Part shown: positions 18,235-30,826 of the stretch, in pieces
Layout of the letters: every line of letters begins with the position of its first letter
Position numbering within the stretch: position 1 is the stretch's first letter
Origin: Keguizhuia sedimenti
Lineage (GTDB): Bacteria > Pseudomonadota > Gammaproteobacteria > Burkholderiales > Burkholderiaceae_D
Direction of reading: 5' to 3'
DNA: 64,000 nt
Assembly (NCBI GenBank): GCA_030715135.1
Contig: JAUYVH010000001.1
Span: forward strand, 496,001 to 560,000
The notes under the pieces: model-generated
The model's input: only the letters and a program-made list of their open reading frames with translations
The model's database searches: none
Told to the model about the DNA's origin: nothing
Position numbers and translations under genes: made by a program

Positions 18235-19520
18235 GCGTTTTCTCCATTGCTGATTTCATTGAAGCGCCTTTCTTCCACAGGCGTAGATGGCGGTGCCGCA
18301 GGCGCCTGCTGCGGCGTGCAACAAGTCTGGCTTACCTTGCCGCTCCAGCAGGCGGCCTTGGTCATCACGCCAGGCCATGTGCGAAGAACAGGCAGCAGCA
18401 TCCGTGCCATGTTCGGACGCATGGCGACATGTGCGAATGCGGCGGCAAGCTGCATGCGACGGGCAAAGTGTGCATGCCATGCGTGCGCATAATCCCTCAT
18501 CAGTTTGCGCTGGAGACGCGCGTCGCGCAGGGCCGCCGGTTCAGCAATCAGAAGCTCGCACGCGAGCCATGCGGATTGGATGGCCATGCTCATGCCTTCT
18601 CCGATGATAGGGTGCGCTTCGCCGGCCGCATTGCCGACCAAAAAGAATCGCCCGCCGTCGCGCGGCATCCTGATGCCCGGGCGAATCGGACCGACGCTCA
18701 GCCACTTGCCCTGCCGCGCTGCGCCATCCAATGCCTGGCGCACACCCTTGCATTCGGACGCGAGGTAGGACTGCACCGCATCTCCTGCGCTGTCGCTCTT
18801 TATTTGACTTCGGCAGGCTGACAAGCGATCGCGCCGGATACAGCAGGCAAGGGTCAGCAAGCCATGCTCTCCTATTACCATGCCTCCATATCCTCCTTTA
18901 AATGCAAGCACCGGCAGCAGCCCTTCTTCCAGCTGCGCACCTGCAAAATTGGCTTTGAAGGCGAACAAATCACGTCCACCAGCCTGGATTTTCCGGCCCC
19001 TATCATTGGCCAGTCCCGGCTCCCAAGATCCATGCGCAGCAATTACCAGCGGCGCATTCAAATGCACATTCATCCTTGAGCCGAACGCTTGCGCAGTGCA
19101 CTGGTAGGCGCCGGCTTGCCCCTTTACAGCGCGCACTGTCCAAGGCTGCAGGAGGGTCGCTCCCGCCTCGACCGCACGCTGCAGGAGCAGGGCATCCAGA
19201 TGTTCACGCCCTAAAGCCCTGCCCCATGCGTGCCGTCTGCCGGGATATGGCGGAAGGTCCGCACAGATCGCTTCCCTGCCGTGCATCAGTACGACGCGCT
19301 TCAATTCGGGTCCGGCCAGTGCGTGGAATAGCCGGCCTATGCCGAGCGCATCCAATAGCGGCAAATTGCTTGCCGCAAGGCATTCGCCGCAAACTTTGCG
19401 TCGCGGGAAGCGCTGTTTTTCGATCAGCGCAACGGCCCAGCCGGCTTGCGCCAGTCGTATTGCCGCCGTGCTGCCTGCAGGACCGGCGCCGATGATGATG
19501 GCATCGTAGGTGGTTCGCAT
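18231..19520 (-). CDS. FAD-dependent oxidoreductase of the geranylgeranyl reductase/aromatic hydroxylase type
   Basis: A 429-residue flavoprotein with an N-terminal Rossmann motif IIIGAGPAGSTAAIRLA and the CGE-containing segment VCGECLAASN near residue 45, as in GGR-like and halogenase-like enzymes; the second FAD motif is FLVGNAAGEAHPIIGEGM. In Streptomyces srsABC, a flavoprotein beside a type III PKS and a methyltransferase hydroxylates an alkylresorcinol towards a quinone; the same role is inferred here. The start lies 6 bases after the methyltransferase stop. The C-terminal part holds many Ala/Arg/Met and ends near an NEISNGENA tail. Confidence 0.85.
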   Translation of the reverse strand: MRTTYDAIIIGAGPAGSTAAIRLAQAGWAVALIEKQRFPRRKVCGECLAASNLPLLDALGIGRLFHALAGPELKRVVLMHGREAICADLPPYPGRRHAWGRALGREHLDALLLQRAVEAGATLLQPWTVRAVKGQAGAYQCTAQAFGSRMNVHLNAPLVIAAHGSWEPGLANDRGRKIQAGGRDLFAFKANFAGAQLEEGLLPVLAFKGGYGGMVIGEHGLLTLACCIRRDRLSACRSQIKSDSAGDAVQSYLASECKGVRQALDGAARQGKWLSVGPIRPGIRMPRDGGRFFLVGNAAGEAHPIIGEGMSMAIQSAWLACELLIAEPAALRDARLQRKLMRDYAHAWHAHFARRMQLAAAFAHVAMRPNMARMLLPVLRTWPGVMTKAACWSGKVSQTCCTPQQAPAAPPSTPVEERRFNEISNGENA

Positions 19521-19526
19521 CGTCGC

Positions 19527-20240
19527 TTATCCGGTCTCCTGCTCGGGCGGACGTGCGGCCAAACAATGCGTAAACAGGCCGGCCGGATATTCTTCGATAT
19601 GCCAGCCTCGGAACGCAGGAAACATCAAGCGCGACAAGTCGTCATCTACAAACCCGGCCCTGACGCTCAACACCGCATCTTCCCGCGTGACTGCATTGGC
19701 ACCCAACAAACCGACCAGATGACTGCCGCCCAACGCCAGGCGCGAGCGGCGCGGCTCGCATGCGCAGATTGCACGGGCACGCTGCGAAAGCGAAGTCAGA
19801 ATGGCCGCCAATTCCGGCTCCCTGAAATGATGGAGAAACAGATTCACGAGCGCCAAGTCGTAAGGAGGCTCGGCCGGACGCTTGATCCAGCCGAGGATGT
19901 CGACATTCAACAATTTCACCTCCCATCCCAGGTGGCAAAATGCCTGCACAGTGCTTGGCGACACGGCGTTTTGCCGGTCGAGAAGCGTGAGATGAACAGG
20001 GCCCCATTCCCGGGCGAGCGTGTGCGCCACGCGCAGCGTCAGGCTCGCTTCACCCGCTCCCAGCTCGATCATGCGACGTGGCCTGATGTCCATGTGCCGC
20101 AGGGTCTTGACGAGGATGTGCCGGGTTCCCATGACGGCATGGATGCGCCGCAGATCTGCACGGGAGCGGATCGCCCTGGGATCACTTTCCTCAAGATGAT
20201 CCAGCGTTTCATCCTGAACCAGTCGTGCAAAGGCGGCCAT
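19527..20240 (-). CDS. SAM-dependent methyltransferase, type III PKS operon
   Basis: A 237-residue class I methyltransferase. Motif I is MIELGAGEASLTLRVA (about residues 57-72), followed by LTLLDR, the acidic end of strand 2, and LALVNLFLHHF as motif IV region. A methyltransferase next to a type III PKS typically methylates a phenolic hydroxyl or ring carbon of the product. Six bases separate it from the PKS stop upstream and from the flavoprotein start downstream. It resembles the UbiE/class I type in overall pattern, but substrate is unknown. Confidence 0.85.
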   Translation of the reverse strand: MAAFARLVQDETLDHLEESDPRAIRSRADLRRIHAVMGTRHILVKTLRHMDIRPRRMIELGAGEASLTLRVAHTLAREWGPVHLTLLDRQNAVSPSTVQAFCHLGWEVKLLNVDILGWIKRPAEPPYDLALVNLFLHHFREPELAAILTSLSQRARAICACEPRRSRLALGGSHLVGLLGANAVTREDAVLSVRAGFVDDDLSRLMFPAFRGWHIEEYPAGLFTHCLAARPPEQETG

Positions 20241-20246
20241 TGCCTG

Positions 20247-21305
20247 TTACTCCACCTGCAGCAAGGCGCCATGGCAACTGAAGCCGGCGCCGAATGAAGA
20301 CAGCCACCACCATCCGCCGGGCGCTTCTTCATCGATTGCCTTTTTCAGCACAAAGTAGACGAAGGCGCTGCTCAGGTTGCCGTAGTCGCGCAAGATTGCG
20401 GCGCTGTAGCGAAAGTCGTCCGGCATTGTCCCGAAGTCTTTTTGCACGGCGAGCAGCACGTCGCGTCCTCCGGCATGCAAAATCCAGCCGCTTATATCGG
20501 CCTGGTCGATTTCCGTTCTGCGCAGCACCGACTGCAGGAGGTTATGCGCATGACCGGCCGCTGTCTTCGGCACTTGCCGCGTCAGGATATTGCGCAACAG
20601 TCCATTACGGGTCTCGAAGCGCAATGCATCACGCTGGCTCGGCTCAATCAGCGATTGACTATGTCTCCATTCGATTTTCCGCCTATGTGCATCAGGGCGC
20701 TTCGACAGTACGGCGGCGCCCGCTCCGTCGCCGAACAGGCAAGCGCTGATCAAGACGCCGGGATCATCATCCAGATACATCGCGGCGCTGCACACTTCCA
20801 CGCAGATCGACAATACCTGTTCGCATTGGCCCGATGCGATCAGGGCTTCGCCCATTTTCAGGTTGGGCAACGCCGCTGCGCAGCCCTGGCCTACCAGGTC
20901 GTAGGCTTGCACATCGGGCCGCATGCGCAACTGCTCAATGACATAGCCGCTCAAGCCCGGACAAAGATAGCCGGTGCAGGTGCTGACAATGACCGCATCG
21001 ATTTCGGCTGCATCCAGCCGCGCCTGTTCCAATGCGCGCCTGCCGGCTTGTGCGGCAAGCCGCGGCGCGTTCAGCAAGAACCGCTGGTAAAGTGTATCGG
21101 GATCGATTGCGAATACTTCGTCGAGCGCGTCCACGGCCAGATGCCTGTATTCGATGCCGTTATCTTGGAGCAATACCAGTTCGGTGACCGCATGCGCCCG
21201 CGGCGATAAGCGATTGAACCAATCCGAAGATTTGAATGCCTCCCAGCATTGCGCTTTCGAGTAGCGATGAGGCGGAACAGCGGTACCAATTGCATTGATG
21301 AACAT
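20247..21305 (-). CDS. Type III polyketide synthase (chalcone/stilbene synthase family)
   Basis: A 352-residue homodimer-type ketosynthase. Its catalytic triad is complete: Cys142 in GQGCAAALPN, His277 in WILHAGGRD and Asn310 in DYGNLSSAF. Bacterial members extend fatty acyl starters with malonyl-CoA to alkylresorcinols or alkylpyrones. It is the first gene of a five-gene operon with a methyltransferase, a flavoprotein, an ACP and a ketosynthase. The first three match the order PKS, methyltransferase, flavin hydroxylase known from the Streptomyces srs phenolic-lipid cluster. A phenolic or quinone lipid product is inferred; chain length cannot be read. Confidence 0.92.
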   Translation of the reverse strand: MFINAIGTAVPPHRYSKAQCWEAFKSSDWFNRLSPRAHAVTELVLLQDNGIEYRHLAVDALDEVFAIDPDTLYQRFLLNAPRLAAQAGRRALEQARLDAAEIDAVIVSTCTGYLCPGLSGYVIEQLRMRPDVQAYDLVGQGCAAALPNLKMGEALIASGQCEQVLSICVEVCSAAMYLDDDPGVLISACLFGDGAGAAVLSKRPDAHRRKIEWRHSQSLIEPSQRDALRFETRNGLLRNILTRQVPKTAAGHAHNLLQSVLRRTEIDQADISGWILHAGGRDVLLAVQKDFGTMPDDFRYSAAILRDYGNLSSAFVYFVLKKAIDEEAPGGWWWLSSFGAGFSCHGALLQVE

Positions 21306-21735
21306 GCAGTCGCTCTCGAGGCATGGCAGGCAAAATGTTGATGGATGAGGAGAAAAACGACGCCTTGCCCAAGGCGGCGAGCTCTCTTACAGTTCCTGTG
21401 TGAGTGTCACGTAATTGCTTAGTTCCCAACAGCTGCTATGGGACAAGGACAGGCAAGGCTTTGCGCCGGTATTGCATGATCAGACGAAGCCAAGGCACGA
21501 TCCACCTTTCGATTCCTCTTAATGCAACTGGAGCATGGAATTCCGCCCAGGCGATCGGTCGGCGCAATAGAAGACGGCGAGCGTAAACTGCCTGCCAGAA
21601 GAGGAGAATAAAACTGGATTTGCGGCCAGGGACCTACCGCAGCCCTAAAGATGATTGCAGAAGATCAACAAGAATATGCAGGAATAGAACGAGCTTCCTT
21701 GAAAGAGAACCGGCCTCCGACCGGATCTCATTTCA
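21306..21735. other. Region between metH and the PKS operon
   Basis: 430 bases holding the promoter of the PKS operon, read leftwards, and the 3' flank of metH. I found no supported gene, no strong hairpin and no clear regulator site. Confidence 0.35.
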
Positions 21736-25518
<3,783 letters not shown>

Positions 25519-25545
25519 GTGAGGACTCTTTTAATCGCAAAATGC

Positions 25546-25578
25546 AAAAAACCCGGCCTGCGAAAGCTGGACCGGGTT
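25546..25578 (-). terminator. Intrinsic terminator in the metH leader
   Basis: On the minus strand AACCCGG pairs with CCGGGTT, with a further partial stem inside, followed by six T. It stands between the presumed promoter and the metH start, so it can only make sense as a conditional terminator, or as the end of a separate minus-strand RNA. Confidence 0.65.
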
Positions 25579-25871
25579 CGATTCCGCTTTAGCAGTATTT
25601 GTTAGGGGGACTGAACGCGTTTGACAAGATGAAGGAAGCACATACTGAGTGAGCGCGCCGTTGCTGTTGAAGACAGCGCGGCAAAGATGGGTTTGGAGGC
25701 CCCACGCAACACCTCAGGATCATTTTGTTAAACGCTGACAACCCTGGCGCCCGCAAGCTGGGTTTGATTATTCAATCAAATCGGCGCCCGAAAATTATAC
25801 TTTAAACCAAGGGCTTGCGCATGGGTAAATTTGCCGCTTTAACCGTTCTTCGTGAACGTTTTCCGCCTAAA

Positions 25872-25948
25872 CTCAGGTCACCTTCAACTGATTGCCGATG
25901 CGCAAAAGATTGTTGCTTAACAAAGCTTTTTCATTTGCGTGACCTGAG
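25872..25948. repeat. Structured inverted repeat
   Basis: A perfect 10-bp inverted repeat, CTCAGGTCAC (25872-25881) with GTGACCTGAG (25939-25948), encloses a second pair CGCAAA (25901-25906) with TTTGCG (25934-25939, sharing one base with the outer arm). It could be an RNA element for either flanking gene or a protein-binding site. It ends about 100 bases before the lipoprotein start at 26051. Confidence 0.45.
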
Positions 25949-26050
25949 CGATTGCATCGTCTTTATAGACGCGGCTAAGATGGCATTTCAATAACGATTG
26001 CGGCGACCGTCATTTTGCGGCGCCACGCATTACCAGACAGAGCGTGAGCC

Positions 26051-26725
26051 TTGGCAGCAAAATTAAACAGTAAAACGATCGGCAGCATTGCATGCAGTGT
26101 GGTGGCAGGCGTGGCCATGGCGGCATGCACCGGCCCTGAAATGGCGCCGGACGCTCACATTGAAACAGCACAGGATGCGCCGATCAAATCCTCTAGTCGC
26201 CCGATTTACCTGCGGGCCATGAAAACGCAATTGGCAACTCCACGCGCGGGAATCGGCACGCTATATGAGGGCACGAACTGTCAGCCCAAAGGTGAAGTGA
26301 TATGGGACGATACGCTGTTCAGGCAGCTCAGCCATCAGCTTCCGAAAACTTTCAGACGCAGCTTGCAGCGCGCGCATTATCGCGTTCCGTCCGACTCGCT
26401 GCCCGCCGCGGATATCGCCGGCAGTGATGCTGCGCGCTCGAAATACGTGGAAGTCGATATGCAGGTGCAGGAGGCGCGTGCGGATCTCTGCAGACAGGAA
26501 GAAGGCACGAGCGGCAGCGTGCATATGAGAGTGATTTGGCAAGTGTATTCCGCTGGCGCATCGACGCCACTGTATGAAACGACGACGCAAGGCAGCTATC
26601 ACGCTCCCATTATGGAAACGCGCTCGACGGCGGATTTTTTTGCCAATGCTTTTTCCACGGCATTAAGCAATCTGCTGGCAGAGCGCGGTTTTCATGAAGC
26701 CGTGACGCGAAACAGCACGCACTGA
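26051..26725 (+). CDS. Hypothetical lipoprotein
   Basis: A 224-residue predicted lipoprotein: signal peptide with lipobox MAAC at residues 23-26, then a polar mature part containing several charged and Gln-rich segments and no motif known to me. The start is TTG at 26051, the only reasonable one giving a complete signal peptide; the ribosome-binding site is weak (GCGTGAG). It is a single gene between metH and the minus-strand amidinotransferase. Function unknown. Confidence 0.68.
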   Translation: MAAKLNSKTIGSIACSVVAGVAMAACTGPEMAPDAHIETAQDAPIKSSSRPIYLRAMKTQLATPRAGIGTLYEGTNCQPKGEVIWDDTLFRQLSHQLPKTFRRSLQRAHYRVPSDSLPAADIAGSDAARSKYVEVDMQVQEARADLCRQEEGTSGSVHMRVIWQVYSAGASTPLYETTTQGSYHAPIMETRSTADFFANAFSTALSNLLAERGFHEAVTRNSTH

Positions 26726-26796
26726 ACCACATACTGCGGCAAAGCGGCTCCTGGACTTGCCATTTTTGTCGTCGGAGCTAGCAGCTCCAAGCAATT

Positions 26797-27636
26797 TCAG
26801 GCGGCAGCCTGGCTTGCCAGCTTGCGCGGCTCGGTCAGCTTGAGCGTCAGGCATTTTGCCGCCCCTCCTGCCTTCATGAATTCGCTCAAGGGCGTTTGAT
26901 GCACGATAAAACCGCGTGACTGCAACTCATTGGTCAATGCCGGCGATGCATGGTTAAGAAAAATATTGCGTCCCGAATTGACCGCGTTGCACGCGAACTC
27001 GAATGCATCCGCAGCACTGACCGGTATGCGGTATTCCGCCGGGATGCGCGCGGCAATCTGCGCCTGGGACGCAGCGTCAAAAGCGGCCGGGTGGTACATC
27101 AGATATCCTCCCTCGAGCGGGCAAAAACAGGTATCGAGATGATAGAAGCGCGAATTGACCAGCTTCAGAGTCTGAACCTCGATTTCGAGTTTTTCCGACA
27201 AGAGCGCGGCGCAGGAAAAATCCGAACGGTGCCCGTATCCCATCCATAAGAGCGGCAGGCGGCGGTCAAGCAAGGCGTCGCCCGCCCCTTCAAACGGCAT
27301 ATCCGGCGGCAAGGTCAGGACATGGAATCCTTGCTCCGCAAACCACTTTTCGAAATATGGCTCTTCCAGCCGGCGCTGCGCATGACGAAAACGCGACAAC
27401 ACCACTTTGTTTTCCAGAACGAGGCCGGCATTGGCCGTGAACACCATGTCCGGCACACCGGCCTCAGCCGGTATGCATTCGATTCGTGCAAGTTTGCCGA
27501 TGGCGCGCGCCAGCGCATTCCATTGCCGCATTGCCTTTTTATTGTTGCCGTGCGCGATATTGCCTTCCATCCAAGGGTTGATTACATACGCAACTTCGAA
27601 ATGCCTTGGTGCGCACATAAAAAATCGATCGGTCAT
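26797..27636 (-). CDS. Amidinotransferase/dimethylargininase-family hydrolase
   Basis: A 279-residue guanidine-modifying enzyme fold. Seen: the N-terminal ligand segment INPWMEGN, VPDMVFTANAGL, the GAGDAL turn, the central His in YHLDTCFCPLEGG, and the catalytic Cys in GAAKCLTLKL near the C-terminus. This family includes dimethylargininase, arginine dihydrolases and the citrulline hydrolase CtlX, all feeding ornithine or citrulline metabolism. Its neighbour is rocD (24 bases upstream), whose substrate is ornithine, so an arginine- or citrulline-to-ornithine step is the most economical guess; the exact substrate cannot be read. Confidence 0.85.
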   Translation of the reverse strand: MTDRFFMCAPRHFEVAYVINPWMEGNIAHGNNKKAMRQWNALARAIGKLARIECIPAEAGVPDMVFTANAGLVLENKVVLSRFRHAQRRLEEPYFEKWFAEQGFHVLTLPPDMPFEGAGDALLDRRLPLLWMGYGHRSDFSCAALLSEKLEIEVQTLKLVNSRFYHLDTCFCPLEGGYLMYHPAAFDAASQAQIAARIPAEYRIPVSAADAFEFACNAVNSGRNIFLNHASPALTNELQSRGFIVHQTPLSEFMKAGGAAKCLTLKLTEPRKLASQAAA

Positions 27637-27659
27637 GGCGTCCCTCCATCTTTGTAAAA

Positions 27660-28904
27660 TCAGGCAGCAATGCTCTGTACTGCATCCACGGATCGGCCGT
27701 GCGGCTCAGGCAGCGAATCAAACACTGCACCGATCACTTCAAGCGCGGCATCGATTTCCTCTTTACGAATGACCAGCGGCGGCGCAAAGCGCACGACAGT
27801 GGAATGCGTATCCTTGGACAGGATGCCTCGCTCCATCAGGCGCTCGCAAAACTCGCGCGCAGAAACATAGTCCGGCTTCAGTTCCAGGCCAATCAGCAGT
27901 CCTTTGCCGCGCACTTCATTGATTGCAGGATGATCAACCGCACGCAAGCCATCCAGCAGGCGCTTGCCCAGAATTTGCGCACGCTCGATCAAACCTTCCT
28001 CGTGCAGCAACTTCAATGCTGCCGCTCCGACCGCAGCGGCAAGCGGATTGCCGCCGAAGGTGCTGCCATGATCGCCTGGAGTAAATACATTCATCACTTC
28101 TTCGCGCGCCAAAAAAGCCGACACCGGCAGCAAACCACCACCCAATGCTTTTCCGAGCACCAGGCCGTCCGGCTTGATGCTCTCATGATCACAGGCCAGC
28201 AGGCAGCCAGTGCGTCCGAGGCCGGTCTGGACTTCATCGCAGATCAGCAAAACATTGTGCCGATCGCAGATTTCACGACAATGCGCCATGTATCCGGCGG
28301 GCGGCACGATAATGCCGGCCTCGCCCTGGATCGGCTCCACCAGAAAAGCTGCGGTATGCGGCGTGATCGCTGCTTCCAGTGCTGCCGCGTCACCGAACGG
28401 CACAGAAACGAAGCCCGATGCGAACGGCCCGAATCCGTCGCGGTATTGCGGCTCCGACGAAAAACCGACGATAGTCGTGGTGCGGCCCGCGAAGTTACCG
28501 TGGCAGACGATAATTTCGGCGCGGTTGTCCGGGATGCCTTTGATCTTGTGGCCCCATTTGCGCGCTGCTTTCAAGGCGGTTTCCACTGCCTCGGCACCGG
28601 TATTCATCGGCAGCGCCTTGTCCTGCCCCGTCATCTCGCACAAGCGCTGCAGAAATGGGCCGAGCTGATCGGTGTGATAAGCGCGTGATGTCACAGCCAG
28701 ACGCTGCGCCTGCGTCATCAAAGCCGACACCAGCACCGGATGCCCATGTCCGAAGCTGACGGCTGAATAGGCGGACATCATGTCGAGATAGCGTTTGCCT
28801 TCGGTATCCCATACCCATATGCCTTCGCCCTTTGTCAATACAACCGGCAGAGGATGGTAGTTGTGTGCGCAATAACGGTTTTCCAGCGCGATCATGGGAT
28901 TCAT
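27660..28904 (-). CDS. rocD: Ornithine-oxo-acid aminotransferase
   Basis: A 414-residue PLP-dependent class III aminotransferase converting ornithine and 2-oxoglutarate to glutamate semialdehyde and glutamate. Features: NYHPLPVVLTKGEG, the PLP-binding region PMNTGAEAVETALKAARKWG, the Asp in LICDEVQTGLGRTG and the PLP Lys in LVLGKALGGGLLPVSAF. The sequence is typical of ornithine aminotransferase rather than acetylornithine aminotransferase. It is transcribed with the downstream amidinotransferase and divergently from an Lrp-type regulator, which probably controls both. Confidence 0.93.
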   Translation of the reverse strand: MNPMIALENRYCAHNYHPLPVVLTKGEGIWVWDTEGKRYLDMMSAYSAVSFGHGHPVLVSALMTQAQRLAVTSRAYHTDQLGPFLQRLCEMTGQDKALPMNTGAEAVETALKAARKWGHKIKGIPDNRAEIIVCHGNFAGRTTTIVGFSSEPQYRDGFGPFASGFVSVPFGDAAALEAAITPHTAAFLVEPIQGEAGIIVPPAGYMAHCREICDRHNVLLICDEVQTGLGRTGCLLACDHESIKPDGLVLGKALGGGLLPVSAFLAREEVMNVFTPGDHGSTFGGNPLAAAVGAAALKLLHEEGLIERAQILGKRLLDGLRAVDHPAINEVRGKGLLIGLELKPDYVSAREFCERLMERGILSKDTHSTVVRFAPPLVIRKEEIDAALEVIGAVFDSLPEPHGRSVDAVQSIAA

Positions 28905-29046
28905 GGAACACCTCGCTTCGAAATTTTATTTCATTGACGCAAGCTCATGATAGCGCCAAGAGGCTGAAATTTCTTTGCATAATCACGCGAAATATACCTA
29001 AAATATGAATGAATCGTTCATGGAAACGCCTACTAAAGAAAGGATC

Positions 29047-29520
29047 ATGGAAAATTTCGACAAATACGATCGCATCATTTTGCAGACGCTCCAGGAAAAC
29101 GGCCGCGCATCGAATGTTGAACTGTCCGACAAGGCCAACCTGTCGGCGCCGCAATGCTACCGGCGAGTCAAAAGACTGGAAACTGAAGGGATTATTCGCG
29201 GTTATGCAGCACAGGTCGCACCTGCCGCAATCGGTCTCGACGTGATCGCTTTCGTGAGCATCACAATCGAACGAGAGCAAACCAAGAAGGTGCGTGAACT
29301 GGAGAAGGCGATCCGGCAGTTTCCCGAAATATTGGAGTGCTACACGATTTCAGGTGACTTTGATTACCTGTTGAAAGTGGCCGCTGCGGATTTAAAATCG
29401 TTTTCCAATTTCCTGACTGACCGCTTGATGCAAGTGCCCGGCGTGGCCGGCGTGCGTTCCATGGTGTGCCTGGAAGAGATCAAGCATGCCAGCCCTTTGC
29501 CGCTCGGGCGCAGCAAATAA
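29047..29520 (+). CDS. Lrp/AsnC-family transcriptional regulator
   Basis: A 157-residue regulator: an N-terminal helix-turn-helix (LQENGRASNVELSDKANLSAPQCYRRVKRLE) followed by the RAM ligand-sensing domain (FVSITIE to SMVCLEEIKH). It is divergent from rocD with about 100 bases to the presumed start, the usual set-up for an amino-acid-responsive activator of catabolism. The start is uncertain: ATG codons at 29005, 29020 and 29047 are in frame and none has a textbook ribosome-binding site. I chose 29047 because the family usually begins a few residues before the DKYDR segment. Confidence 0.88.
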   Translation: MENFDKYDRIILQTLQENGRASNVELSDKANLSAPQCYRRVKRLETEGIIRGYAAQVAPAAIGLDVIAFVSITIEREQTKKVRELEKAIRQFPEILECYTISGDFDYLLKVAAADLKSFSNFLTDRLMQVPGVAGVRSMVCLEEIKHASPLPLGRSK

Positions 29521-29624
29521 GAGCTTTAAGATAATAAGAGCAACGCAAGCCTTGAAGCATCCGCCCGAAATCTGCAATCCTTGTGCTGACGCATAAAACT
29601 TCCGCTCGGAACAAGTCCGCAGAA

Positions 29625-30581
29625 TCAGCCGAAGCGTCCGCCTTCGATTGAAAAACCCTTTAGAAATTCAGATGCAGGCAAACGCTTGCCGCCCGGCTTT
29701 TGCAACTCCAGCAAATGCAGCGCGCCTGTTCCGCAGGCGACCGTAATGCCCGAATGCGCATCGGCCGTCACGACTTGTCCCGCCTGGAAAGAAGATTCGC
29801 AAGCACCGGTTTCAGCGCGCCAGATCTTGAGCGGCGTACCGTTGAAGATGCCAATCGCTCCCGGAAAAGGATTGAATGCACGAATCTTGCGCGCGAGGTG
29901 TTCGGCAGGCTGCGCAAAGTCGAGCAGCGCTTCCTCCTTGGTGATTTTTGCGGCGTAGGTAATCCCGGATTGCGCTTGCGGCACAGCGGCCGGCAAGCTG
30001 CCTTGAGCCAGTTTCCCGATTGCCTCGACAATCATTTTTCCGCCCAGTTCGGCCAGTTTGTCATGCAAACTTCCGGTCGTATCGCCTGCATCAATCGGCA
30101 AGCGCTCCGTCATCAGCATCGGGCCAGTATCCAGCCCTTCATCCATTTGCATGATGGTCACGCCGGTTTCCCGATCACCGGCTTCGATGGCCCGGTGGAT
30201 CGGCGCCGCACCGCGCCAGCGCGGCAGAATTGAGGCATGGATATTGATGCATCCATAGCGCGGCAAATCCAGCACCCATTTGGGCAGAATCAAGCCGTAA
30301 GCTGCCACCACCATGACATCGTGCGGCGTGCCTTGAAGAACAGCCTGCGCTTCCGCCGCGGCATCTGCATACTTCCCATCCAGCCTGAGCGACACCGGCT
30401 GTGCCACAGGAATGCCGCGGGAAAGCGCAAATTGTTTTACCGCGGAAGCCTGCACTTGCATGCCGCGCCCGGCAGGCCGGTCGGGCTGGGTCAATACCAG
30501 AGGAATCTCGAATCCGGCATCATGCAATGCCTTGAATGCCACCGCTGCGAATTCGGGCGTACCGGCGAAGATAATTTTCAT
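29625..30581 (-). CDS. fmt: Methionyl-tRNA formyltransferase
   Basis: A 318-residue Fmt protein that formylates initiator Met-tRNA using 10-formyltetrahydrofolate. The N-terminus [13 protein letters not shown], the active-site motif [14 protein letters not shown] and the C-terminal domain (about residue 205 onwards) are all present. The ATG at 30581 is chosen over upstream in-frame codons because it gives the family's normal N-terminus. The def gene follows 245 bases upstream on the same strand, a looser spacing than the usual fmt-def operon. Confidence 0.96.
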   Translation of the reverse strand: MKIIFAGTPEFAAVAFKALHDAGFEIPLVLTQPDRPAGRGMQVQASAVKQFALSRGIPVAQPVSLRLDGKYADAAAEAQAVLQGTPHDVMVVAAYGLILPKWVLDLPRYGCINIHASILPRWRGAAPIHRAIEAGDRETGVTIMQMDEGLDTGPMLMTERLPIDAGDTTGSLHDKLAELGGKMIVEAIGKLAQGSLPAAVPQAQSGITYAAKITKEEALLDFAQPAEHLARKIRAFNPFPGAIGIFNGTPLKIWRAETGACESSFQAGQVVTADAHSGITVACGTGALHLLELQKPGGKRLPASEFLKGFSIEGGRFG

Positions 30582-30826
30582 GCGAACAGTGCGATCAATA
30601 TGATCAAGCGGGATTAGGAATGCACGTATTATCGTCTGAATCCGGACGGCCATACAGCGTGATGTAATGCTGCTTATAGGGAGACGATCAGCAGCTGCGC
30701 CCGGTTCGCGCAGCATAAAGAATATAGGACCACACCTGCAGGCAGCATGAATAGAGGCCGAGCTCTATAGGATTACGAGACCATGAGGCCGGCGAAGCAA
30801 TGAGCCAGGCTTGCCGGCCACGTCAA

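Larger units (their letters stand above)
25519..26050 (-). promoter_or_regulatory. metH leader region with attenuator, riboswitch class unidentified
   Basis: Within this 532-base gap, the part read towards metH (about 25549-25800) contains several hairpins ahead of a terminator at 25546-25578. Features include two GGGCGCC copies flanking a TTTGATTGAATAATCAAA stem-loop and a GCTGT/ACAGC hairpin followed by CAACGGCGCGCTCAC. That last piece resembles the 3' core of SAH riboswitches (AACGGCGCTCAC), but I could not pair it with a matching 5' half. The rest (25800-26050) carries another structured inverted repeat, listed separately. Confidence 0.4.

Noticed and set aside
25565..25590. GGGTTCGATTCC, T-loop-like sequence near metH
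   Set aside because: It is part of the leader terminator stem, and no cloverleaf can be drawn.
25549..25800. Confident SAH riboswitch call
   Set aside because: Only the 3' core-like block is seen; I could not find the pairing 5' half, so the class is left open.
27699..28688. 329-codon plus-strand open frame
   Set aside because: Antisense to rocD, with no family features and Gln/His/Arg-rich composition.
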